64,000 nucleotides of DNA from Anoplolepis gracilipes (lineage: Eukaryota > Arthropoda > Insecta > Hymenoptera > Formicidae): the NCBI RefSeq assembly GCF_047496725.1, contig NC_132983.1, forward strand, positions 279,501-343,500. The letters run 5' to 3'. Position numbers and translations under genes: made by a program. The notes under the pieces are model-generated. The model had not been told where the DNA came from, did no database searches, and was given only the letters and a program-made list of their open reading frames with translations. Below, piece after piece: positions 15,134-27,700 of this stretch (position 1 is the first letter of the stretch; the number at the start of each line of letters is the position of its first letter).

Positions 15134-17046
15134 CAATAGAAGAATTTATATAAAAACAAAGAGAAAGACATCACCCATCCAATTTGTGAAACGAAGAAAT
15201 CACGAATATTAAATGTGAAATATGAAACAGTCTAAATTTAGAAAATTGAAAAAAGCAACCTTTTAGGACAATAAAGTTTTACGATAACTATGATAACATT
15301 TGCCTTTCGTCGGCATTTTATTTTTTATACAATATTTAGAATTGAAGGAGTGAAACAAACAAACGAACTTTTTAGACTATTTTGAGAGATTATTGGCGAG
15401 GGAAATTTTATTTTAAATTAAATTGTATTCTCTCTCTCTCTCATATCTATTAAACTTAAGTCAAAAAAATGTGTATACTACATGTAATACAACAAATTCA
15501 AAGAACAAGGCACAGTTTTGAATTTGAAAGCTATACCGTTCGGCTTTCTTTGAATTTGTTGCGCCATTTATTTTCGGCTTTAAACATTCTGGCCATTCAA
15601 ATTTCAAAGTAGAGATAAAATTAATAAGATAAAATTGCGCTAATAAAAATAAAATAAAATAAGTTTGCACTCAAGTAACAAGACGATGCTTTAACTGTCA
15701 TGCAGAGATCAATAAGTAATAAAAATGCCGATAGCGTTGAAGAAATTGATACGTTTTTATACATTTTTGAATACTAAATGACTCTAAAATATATTTTTAT
15801 TATATTAAATTATTCCTTAATTTCAATCAAAGAGACAAATTTAATTTTAGTAAGGGACTCATTAAAATTACGTCGCCTTTTCTTCATAACGTTTCAACTG
15901 CATCGACTACTCGTGTACGTGACATTAATTGGAAATCGTTTCCCATTTTACATTTGCTATGGAGTGAGTCCTCGGGTGAAATTTCGCCAGAGCAATCGGA
16001 CAAATTTGCATAGTTCTATCGTAAAATCGATGAAACAGAAAACATTTATAGAGACAATATGAGGATAATTTAAATCCCGCTATTGTTCAATTCCGAGTAT
16101 ATACGTGAGTGTATACTGTAATTATTTAATCTATAACAACTTATCTCCCTATTTCCCATCTTTTTAAAAATCCTCAACAAAGTCTCCTTGATTTCAATCT
16201 GTTTTGTCTTGTAAAAATTAAGAATAATCAAGTAATCGGTCATGAGAATTGTTACTAAAAAAAAAAAAAAACGGATTCTAAATTTTCGAGAAATAGATTA
16301 AACCCTGGGAAAAAACGTTTTTGTTAATATAAGTAATTAAAATTATTTTAATAATTTATATAAAATCTTTCACTTTATCTACTGATACTTTATTGTCAAG
16401 ATAAGGGTCTCGGAGAAAAGAAGAAAAAGAGAATCGCAAATGAAAAAAGTTTTAGAAAAGTATAATGTAGAGAAAAAAGTAACACTGTCTTTTCTCGGAA
16501 ACGTAACTTAACTTCGACATTTGCGTTTTCATTATCATCTGCGTAATAGCATCTGTACACGCTATGTATATAATACACAAGTATATGTACATGTACACAC
16601 ACATACACACAATAAACAAGGTGTGTGAATAATAATCGAATTAATAATTATAATCATTGATTAATAAGTAAAGTTTATACATGAATGATGTATCTAACGG
16701 ATGTTGTCACTGAAAAAAATAAACGAAAGACAATTCCGGTATTAATTTCTTAGCAATACCCGGAAAGAAGATACTGAATCATGCGCGTGTCTCCGACCAA
16801 CATCTGCGATACCTACTTGTCCAATAAGTGTCTCTTGTTCAATGGATTATCAATTTCTATCTTTGGCACGATATTGGCAGTATATACAGTACATACATAT
16901 AGTTACAGTAACACAATTTCATTCAAAAAATGGATTTCTCTCTTTCGTAGCAGATATAACTGTACATTTCATACTGTGAGAGGTGCAAACTATGTGATAT
17001 GTATAATTTTGTGCGAAAGATATCACGCAACATAATATATATGTAT

Positions 17047-17103
<57 letters not shown>

Positions 17104-20100
17104 GACGATCAATATAGACTGTGGAAAAACTCTTGAATATTGCGAAACATTTTTTTTTTTTTTTTATGTATATATTTTGGTATTTTTGTCTTATTAATAA
17201 ATAGATATTTGTTTACTTAATGATTTATTTATTTGTACCTATTCAAAAAGAAATGAAAAATGAATTTGGCTCTTTTGAAATAATCATTAAAATAATTTTT
17301 GTGCTAATAGTCTTGATAATTTTGTATCCATACGGAAAGAAATGGCACAGAGCAATATCGTTTCCATACTTTTGCCATGTTCTCAAAAACAAAGTCATCT
17401 TCTCCGTTTAAACTCCTTATTATTTATGAGGGTACTTTGGTATACATTTATATTAAGAACTCCGAGACATTGCTACTTTAATAGAATCGTCCTCGAGTCA
17501 TTTAAATGATTTAGATATAAAACATCGAAAAAATAAATATTGACAAATATAAAGAAAATGTAAGAATTACGCAGTCGTTACAATATAATATATTATCTTT
17601 ACAATTATATAATTTATATTTTCAATTTTCAGCATGTATATATATTAGTGACTGTATTTTATGTTTTATCATTGTATACATCTATATACCTATATACAAT
17701 ATTTTAATCTCATCAGAACACTTTTATGCTCTCTATTTAAAAAATTTTCTTTCTTCTTCGTAATCTCTTGTTTTTTAATAAAATGAAATTTAATATCTTT
17801 TTCCGTCTGTTTTTTTCACTTTTTAATTTTAATATGTACATACATTTTACGTAAAATATCGGAATAGGAAAATATTTTGGAAAGAGGAAATAATAAAAGA
17901 AAATAAAAATTTGTTAGAGAGAGTAACTGAGAAGGTTAGGTAGAATATCCTATATTCAAGCTGCGCAATCCATATGAGAGATCCTGAAGAAGGAGTCGCG
18001 TGGTCAGCAGAACACGTCAGTGACACGTGACACAGTTCACCCAGTCGCAGATATCTCAGCTATCCTTCGGACTCGCTACATTTCTTTTTTTATTCGCTGA
18101 ATTTGGAGAGAATTTTTCTCACGATCTCCCGCGTTTTCGCGACAGTATGAGGGACAAAAAAAGACAGCATCTTATCATCGGCTTCGTATGCAACGTATCT
18201 TACGGTCTGTCTCGCAACGAATGTCATGAATGTTTCAGCAGACATTGGCCCGGAGCAAGGCACGCGTTCGCGCGAGTTAAATCGCTTTTCTCCAACGACC
18301 CTACCGTTTGGGAGTAATATACGAGGTAGCTCGGGAATGTGTGTGCCTCCTCAAATCTACAACGTGGATCTGATTATTGCGTCGCGTGATAAGCAGACCT
18401 CGCATTTATGTGGCTTACAAGTGTGCGTTCTTTATCCGAATTTATGGCCAAGAGATAAATGACAAATATAACGCAGCAAATGTATATCACACAAGTCATG
18501 GCGTGTTTTAAATATTTCGGCAACTATGTAATCGGTTGAGAGAAAGATGAGAAAAGCTAATTAAATAAAAAACTGATTAGATACGTTTAAAATACATTGT
18601 ATTGAAATATTTTTGTGAAGAAAAAGATTGAAGAATTACACACACACACACACGTGTATATGTAAAGATATGATGTGTATGTGTAAAGATATGATAGCAG
18701 CTAAATAAGAGGAGAAAAATATTTTCCAAACTTAACAATTAAATTTTATCACGATGAAAAATGTTAAATTAAATTTTTTAAATTAAAATATAAGGCTGTC
18801 TTCTAGCTAGAATTTATACACATTTTCTACTAACTATAAACGTATAATATTATACGTCTATGCTACTGACACGATTGTCAAATAGTCAAGTATATTAGTA
18901 TAGTTGGCAATTTTAAAAATATTAAGATATATATGCTTTTCATTTTTGCGAAAAAATAAATTGTGTTACTTAAGGAATAGTTAATTTTAATGTATCGTTT
19001 TAATAATTTTAATTTAACGTGACTTGTATGTACCTGTATCAATAATAAAAACAACATTTTTATTACAGTTTGTAATATAACATGTAAGTATTATGCAATC
19101 TATTTAAAAATGCATTTTATCGTTGTCAAAACGTAATCGACATATTATTTTTTATGAGATATTAATTAGCTTTTAATGCGTTTTTTCTGTAATAAAAGTA
19201 ATAATAAAAATTTTTCGGGTTTCTGTGACAGTCCCTGAGTCTGAAAAAAAAATGATCGAATAAGTTGATTCCAGATAAAGCTACCTTGAGACGGTATTCT
19301 AATGATAGACGTTAATAATGGAGGTTTTTTTTACTGACGGAAAATAAATGACACAGAGAGACTGAGAGCTAACAGAGAGAAAAGAATTAGCCAATGAATC
19401 TCCATGTTCTCGAATGATAATCAGATGTAATAATAAGAAAAATAACTTTTCTTTTCTGTGCTAGATGAGAGATCGAAACACGCAAATGGTGTAATATATT
19501 TGACACAGAGAAATGTTATTGTTAACAACGATTATTATACACCTTGATTACTCTTCCAAACATATTACATGTGATATGATTGGTTCTTTGATAGGCTAAC
19601 TTTATGACCGATATTAATAATATAGGTCACCAAATTCCCGTAACGCGAATTTTAGATTAAAACCATATTTATCGGTGAAATTTAATTTTAATAATACAGA
19701 GCCTTTCACATTATAATCAGATTAATGATAGATGTTTGATTTTTCATTTCTAAGAGAAAATGTTGCAATACAATTGCATTGTTATAATGTTGAGAAAATA
19801 AGAAGAACTATATTAGTTACAATATAAATTAAATCTCACTAATGTTTCCAATATAAAATTAATTAAACATTAATTAAAATATAAGCATTAGAGTAAATAT
19901 TTTTGTAATATTATAAATATGTAATTTATACTATTTTAATAGGTACTTAAATAAATAACAAAAGATTAGCTTCTATTTTAAATTAAATGTTCATACTCGT
20001 GTTTATTTAACTTAAAAATGTACTCATGCTTATGTAATTTAAAAATAATGTGTAATTTAGAATAAGAATTAGTTGCAGATATTTTCTGAAAATTTAAGCT

Positions 20101-21745
20101 TTTATACGCACATTTTTTTGCTTTTTAAATATTATATATACATAAAATATATTTTTTTGCTTTTTAAATATTATATATACATAAAATAAATATAGGCGAG
20201 AGACATTTTACACAAGATATATATATTTAAACAATATAACTATACGTTTATATAGTACGACGATATTATTCACACGTGAGAATGAGAGTCCAATTTTTTT
20301 GCTGAATCATTTTTCTACGAGACTACAAACGACGTACCGAAAGGCTTGGTATAAAATATCGAAGGCCCATAGATAGGGTCCGTTTGTAGAAAGCTACGAA
20401 CCTAGGGATGCCAAACGGACGCAGTAACCCGGTGTCTAGAATCGTAGATGAGCGTGAAATCGAATACCCAACGACTGAGAATGGATTATTTCTGATTATT
20501 ACCGTGTATAACAGTGAGAGAGAAAGTATTTCTCGCCGCTGCTGATTTTATTCCCTCTGGCAGGATAATACACGAGAGACTACAACACAACGGCTAGCTT
20601 TTCCAACTTGTTTCCAAGCGACGAAAGTCCCGCGGAACACACATTCGAACGGCTTTCGCATTATTCTGGACGCGAATATCATTTTAATCAAGTCTCGAGC
20701 GCGAGAATTCCCAGATGTGCGAATGTAGCGATCTATTCTCCGAATAAATTACAGTTTAGAAAGTTTAAATAGTCGGTTTTCTTTAGTTACAGCCTTGTTA
20801 CCAACATGTTCGGTTGAAAATTTTGTCGCTTAGCCGTAGTGTATACTGTATCATAGCGGTATACGGTGTTCCAAATAAATATTTTTAAATCTCTTACATT
20901 TTTGTGACAGTATAAATTTTTTTCTAATAAATGCATTAAAAGTTTTTAACAATATTTTATTAATAGTAAATTAATAGTAGCATGAATATAAAAAAATTGT
21001 AAATTGCAATTGTAAATCAAAAGTTTTCAAGAAATATTTCAATATTTATTTCCTTTTTACTAAACATTTTTAAAATTAATAAAAAGTTTTATCAGAAATC
21101 TAAACGAGAATTAATTTGATTATAACGTGAAATTATAACGCGAGAATCGTTTTGCAAACTAATTGAAAGACATTTGATATAAGCAGAATTAAAAGCTGGC
21201 TGAAAAATAGATTGCGGATACTTTTTTCACAAACTGAAAAAAATAAGTAGAATCAGGCGTATTCAAACGAATCCCTTTGCTTTCTTTCGTTATACGCTTG
21301 ATTGTCACCGTTTTTATTACCTTCTCATTAATTAAGTAGCTTAAAAAAAGCAGTAACTAAGTAGGCATAATAAATTACTGCTTCGTCGCTACGTAATCAA
21401 CATGTTTTAAGAAGCTTGACAGCTACAAGAGAGATGGATTCTTTTACGTTAAAATATTTATGCATAATTATTTATACATTATATACAAGAATTTAAATGA
21501 TTTAATATGTAATTGTGGAATTAATTATTCCATTTTCTATCATTACAAATATAATAAATTTTATAATCGTTCACAAATTAAAAATATTAACAATAAGATT
21601 TTTCTATAATATTGTTCAAAAAATATTTAAACTATTAGAGAGAAATATATTTTTTTAAGTATAATAATATATACATTAAAAAATAACAAATAGTTAAAAA
21701 TATCGATAAATATTTCAATTTAGTATCCACACACACACACATACA

Positions 21746-21777
<32 letters not shown>

Positions 21778-24700
21778 TGTATGTATAGCATATAAAATAT
21801 ATTCTGTGATCTAAAATATGCCATGTGTATTCCGAAAATTAATTTTATGTTGCATACTGCTTTAAATTTGAAATATATATATTATTTTCCATTTGTTAAT
21901 GTCTCTTTGTTCTAATTATATTGGGATTTACTGTGAAATGTTATTTGCATATATCACATCGTATGCGATAAACCGTAAAATTATCGGTCACTATTTTATT
22001 TATTGACCATTTGAATTTACAAGCTTCCAATTGCTCGTCAATTTGTTCTTTGTTTATATATGTATATTCCCTACTAGTGGCGGATTGCATTGCTTTGTGA
22101 AAGAAATCATGTATCTATCTGTGTAATAATCTTGCGGATTTATAAACCACAGGCAGATATACGATTGAATAGTGTGGTCACATATAAACATACTCTCGTG
22201 TATATGTGTATGAGAGTTAAAAAAATTAAATTATTAACGATCGAGAAAGATTTATCTGTACAATAAAGTTTTTTTTGCGATAAACACAATTTTTGCAAGC
22301 CTTGACTCTTCACAAAATTACTTTTTATTTTTTCTCTATTGTGGAAGATCTTCAGAGTGAAAATAATTTTATTTTACTCACCGAAACAACGTATAACAGC
22401 GGAATTATATTCGCCGTTGATCTGTAAAAAATATAAATATATCGAAATTATAAATTAGTGTTCAAAATAATTCATATTTTAAAAAGTAATCATTGCGTGT
22501 AATTGAATTTCTTTTTTGCCTGTTCAACAGACATTTAATAAAATTATTATATAATATTCAGCAACAAAAAAATTATTTTTAGATATAAAGATCTTTAAAA
22601 AAATTAGTAATAATATAAAAGTATTATTTCTTATGTTAATAATCTAAATTATTATAAATTATATAAAATTATTTAAAAAATATTTTTTAAACAAATCTGT
22701 ATATACAAATATATATAAATTATTATTATACTAATACTTTATGTATTTTTAAATAAAAAAACTCTCTAGTGTATTTTATATGCATTACACATTAATATAA
22801 CAATTATTACCGTAAAGATAAACAAGGAATTAATTTTATAATCGATAATCGATAAGAAAAAAGTTATATAAATTATACTTACCCTGGTTGTTCCATCATA
22901 GCTCGATACTTTCCCGGACCCTCATGGATTCTCTTCTCTTGTTTATTCTTTCTTGTTGTTTTTTCATGACACCCTCATTCGCGAAAACGATTAACTATAA
23001 TTACGTACTAAGTAATCAGATTTAATGATCGCGCGACATTTTGTACGGCAATCATCGCGACATTAATCAGATGCATATTTTATTGTACATATGTGCAGAA
23101 ATTTTATATTATATGTTACTTTATTATTATATTCCGGAAAATCAAAACTATAGATTTATTGGAAAACACGTAAGCATGATTGCGTTATGTGCGTTACATT
23201 ATTTTACAAAACGCAATGGTTCCTTACAATTATTTTAATTAGCGATTATAATTCACGTGATTAATTAAATAATGCGATAAGCAAATAAAGATATTGCAAC
23301 GATGACTATTTTATTACAAGTAACGAAAAGAGATAATAGTATATCAATTGTTGATTAAATAATTCGTTATTTTGTGCACTGCTTATCACGATACTATATT
23401 ATACACAAGTTACATTAAATATTAAAACATACAAGTTGACATTGAAAATAAATAATTATAAATTACAATAAAAATTAATACAATAATATATCAAAATAAA
23501 AATAATTCGACTCGACAACTTGTAGATTTTTATTTCGCGATTTAGATCCGAGAGAGAATGATATGTAAATTATATTTAAATCTATCAAAATAAAAAAGGC
23601 GCAATGTGGCATACTCGAATTTAAAAATTACAGAAATAATTATCGCTATAAATGTCTAAAATAAGATAATAATTTAAACTTGTCGCTTTCTACTTCTTAC
23701 AATTAGGTAATATACTTTAACTAAATTGTACGACATAAGTCCTTTTGACAAATAGTCTGGATACGTTTTCGAGATACCGAATAAGATTAATCAATCGCGC
23801 TGACTGATAATGGCTAATTGTAATCAGATATTATAAAGAATGATTGTATTACGACGCGTTTAATTAAGAAGCTACTATTAATCACGTATTTTAACATTTA
23901 TATACCATATACACACACACATATATATATATATCATAAATTCGATTAATTATTATATTTGTTTATTACAGTTTATTAAAATCCAAGGTTTATTCGATCA
24001 AAGTTTATCATACATAATCGACGAATAAACCTATCTATCGATATTTTCGTATATATTATACGCTACAGATATATTTATTGTAAATTATATTTAACCCTTA
24101 CTCCGTATTGTTATTTTTGGCACCTTCTAACTGTACAGGTGGGTTAGCGTATTTTCGATAAGTTTATCAATATGTAAAAGTGTTTTAAAAAATCTGAAAA
24201 AAATGTATATACCTTCCTTGAACATTCTAAATAAAGACTAAAGTAATAAATTTGAAAAATAATTTATTTAAATATATTATTTTATGATTATTTGTTTCCG
24301 AGAGATTGACGTTAGAAAAATCACGGACAGAAATGACCCATCAATACGGAATAAGGGTTAATTATCGCAATGAATGTAACGCAAAATGTTACTAAACGTC
24401 GATATACGCCATTCTTTTCGTTACTTGAATCAAATAGCCGTCCGTCGCGATATCTTTATATGTCTTTTTACTTTATATGATTCGATATCGATTTGATTAA
24501 TCGCGCGAATTAATAATTGCCAATTATAAGAATTATACGAAATGGTTACGCATTTCGCGTAATGTATTTATGATAATATGATAATATATCGGGAGCGCAA
24601 TTTCACTGCTACCTTTGGCTCGAGCTTTACTGTACAAATGTTGACCGTCGACAACGTTATGGAACATAAATAGGACGCGCCGCCCGCATTTTGATAATAA

Positions 24701-27700
24701 TGTAGCAGTAATACGGAACGGAGCACTACTCTTTCGTTGAGTCTCACCGTATGAATGACGTCACGGCTATGGAATGTAAACAAGCGCTCAATACGCCGCG
24801 CCGCCAGCCGCCAGGGCGTATGGTATCGCGCCGCATTGTTTACATTCCACAACTTGTCGTCATTCGTACAGTGAGGCTCGGACGAGAAAGTAAGGCCGTA
24901 ATTGCGCTCCCGATATTATCATATTACCGTACGTGTACCATGCGAAATGTCTCATCATTCTCTATTATATTATTATAATTAGCAATTATTAGCTCGCGCG
25001 ACCGATCGAATCGCTATTGAATTATCAATGAACATATGTACCATATATAGGCATGTAAAGATATCGTGACGATTATTTGGTTCAAATAATGAAAAGGAAT
25101 GATCATTTATAGCGACCGACAATAATATTTCGAGGGTGACATTTATCGCGCATTAATTAAATATAAGTTTTGGAATAAATATATCTATATAATATAAATA
25201 CGTGTATCGAAAATATCTATAGGTTTAGCGGATATTTGTGCACGACAAACTTCGATCGAATAGTTCTCGCATTTTTGACAAACTATAATGACAAATACAA
25301 TAGTCAAATTTATGGTACACCATGGATACATGTACATGGTGTACACATAAATATAACAATACGTGACTGATAATAAACTAATTAAACGCATCATGATATC
25401 ACTCGACTCAAATCGACTCGTATATGCTTTATCCGCGTTTTGTTAATGATTAGAAGAAATAAAAATGATATAGACATCTTTATGTATCTAATATACAATA
25501 CTACATGGATCGAATTAATAATTAGTTAGATTAAGTTACCGCTGATAGAAATATATACAATCAAATTTCAATATTGCATGCATATTACGATCCTAGCGAA
25601 GAAATGATACAAGATAAACGAGTGTTATTATCAATAGGCAATCGATATATCGTGGTTTTTTTATTATTTCAATTAAATAATCGTGACATCCTTGCATGTT
25701 GCACTAACGTTTATCGCATGACTTAATTAATCGCGCCGGCGCTAATAATGGCTAATGTAATTACAGTAATTATAAGGAATGGTTGCGTTTCAAAAGGTAA
25801 TATTATAATAAAGAAACGCAATCATGCTCGCGTGATTTTCGGGTGAATTGTAGCTGTGTGCGAATTCTTATTTTGTTTTTCTGTCACAATATAATAAAAT
25901 GCAAACGTTTGATTAATGTCGGGAGTGCCGCCCGATCGTCGTATCCTGATTAATGTGCGCACGATTGTAATTAATCGTATTTTCGTGAATAAGGGTGCCA
26001 GGGTGAAGAAGTAGCAAAGGATGATCAAGAGAAGAGACTCAAGGCCGGGGTGGCATCCAGCTAGGGCGGAGCAACCATGGGGTAAGCATAATTTACAACT
26101 TTTTATTATGTATTACTTATGAAATTTATTTCTTGTTTATCATCGTGAAACAACAATTATTATATTAATATAATACGTATAAAATATAGGTTTCATTTAA
26201 AATATATAAAGTATTTTTATTTATATATGCATATAATAATTAATATTTATATATAAATTTATTATAAAATATTTAACAATAATTTTAAAATTTATAACCA
26301 CTTTGTTTATTTATAAAAATTAATATACATACTTTTAATTATAAAATTTTTTAACAAATTTATCTCTAGAAATAATATTTTTTTCGATAATTATACAATT
26401 TCTTTATTAAATATTTATTAAAAGGGTAAAAAAAAATTAAATATGATTACATATATTACTTTGGATGTGTGTATTAGAATAATTACTTTTTAAAATATTA
26501 AATACAATACTTAATCAACACTACATAATTTAGATATATATTTATACATTTTACAAATTAACATCGAATACTGCAACTCTGCCATTGCGCATTGTACTAG
26601 TGAGCAAAATAAAATTATATAGAATTATATATGTATATATAATCATTACATTATGCAACTTATCGTGAGATGAAATAAGAGTCGAAGCGGGAAAAAAATT
26701 AATGGAAATTTTAACATGTAACAATCACGCGAGCGCAAAATCGTCCCTTTGTTCACGTGCGGGGTTTATCACACCATCTATGAGTATTTGCATTTCTGGC
26801 TGTAATAAAATGTATACGCAAGGTAACACGTCGTACGTATTGAGTTGGAATAATTGGAATACAAACGTAATCGCCGATAACAAAATATGAAAAAAAAATA
26901 ATTATAAATAACGATTATAAAATCTGAAGATAATATTAATGTTCAAATTATTTTTTAATTTCATTTTTTAATTTGTTTTTTTTATATCTTTTACTTAAGT
27001 TACTTAACTCAAAATTTGTTGGTGTTTCCATTAAAGAAAAATAGACTCTAGATTGTTTAAAAATAGTATATAAAATTCTTCGTATTTTATATGTAGAATG
27101 CGTACGAAATCATAATACAATGTAATCGAAAAAAAAAGATTATTTATATATTTTTTTTGAGTCATTTTTAATATAACGCTATTATACTGAACGATTCAAT
27201 TATCGATCATTTATGTCACAACGACTTGGACAGTTATAAGAAAAGTATAAAGCCGTGTCAGCCATGTCCATAATTTGATAATATTTCGATATTTAGTCAT
27301 TTTCAATATTTAATTATAAGTTAATACATTTTGTGATACGTGTCTCGAATTTGTGATTGGAAACAGCACGTGTTCGAGAAATATCGCGAGAATTAATAGC
27401 TTTTCTCATCAAACAATGCGAGTACTTAGATTCTCTTCGAGAATATTTTTTATAATACAAAACCTGTGGAAAAGAACAAACATTTTGTAGAAAATTATTC
27501 GGTGAAATTAATAACAAAAAAGTGTTGGATTGATAAATATTTTAATTTCAATTATATTAGATGGCTATATTATAATAGCTTAATAAATAATAATCAGTTT
27601 AATTCCTACTTTGCCTACTCTATAATAGCTTTATGAGAGACAGAGAGAGAGAGAGAGAGAAAAGGGAGAGAGAAATTGTGTATTGTATGCACGAAATAGC

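Larger units (their letters stand above)
3238..22069 (-). other. TrissinR intron 2, proximal part
   Basis: About 19 kb of AT-rich intron with homopolymers and microsatellites. No coding exon could be supported. Stretches of higher complexity and GC content stand out at about 5940-6290, 6880-7200, 17990-18460 and 20290-20720; they could be regulatory or remnants of old insertions. A strong hairpin lies at 12617-12675. A possible transposon end (GGTGTTCC) lies near 20865. Confidence 0.6.
22070..26890. repeat. Nested long inverted-repeat structure in TrissinR intron 2
   Basis: The left side (about 22288-23340, with weaker matches from about 22070) read on the minus strand aligns with the right side (about 25655-26700, weaker to about 26890) read on the plus strand. 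Matching blocks keep almost the same coordinate sum: ATTTTATTTTACTCAC 22365-22381 with 26600-26616; TAAATTATACTTACCC 22872-22887 with 26079-26094; CACCCTCATTCGC 22970-22982 with 25984-25996; CGACATTAATC 23059-23069 with 25911-25921; GCATGATTGCG near 23178 with 25822; ATGCGATAAGC near 23277 with 25714. Sums run only 48966-49000, so the arms are collinear. A second inner palindrome is centred near 24755. Divergence is high, so the structure is old. Outer limits are uncertain. Confidence 0.75.

Noticed and set aside
18027..18462. Overlapping frames of 96 and 78 codons
   Set aside because: No recognisable motif and no convincing flanking splice sites; composition is unusual for the intron, so the region is listed only as a GC-richer island.
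22382..22421. A normal coding exon of TrissinR
   Set aside because: Its 40 bases would give a stop after four codons between exons 2 and 3, and exons 2 and 3 join perfectly without it through the split Gly codon of TM1.
25822..26070. Minus-strand hydrophobic frame beginning CSALAGC and continuing FFTLAPLF
   Set aside because: Looked briefly like a membrane or signal segment, but the inverted counterpart on the left arm does not keep the frame and no start or splice structure supports it.
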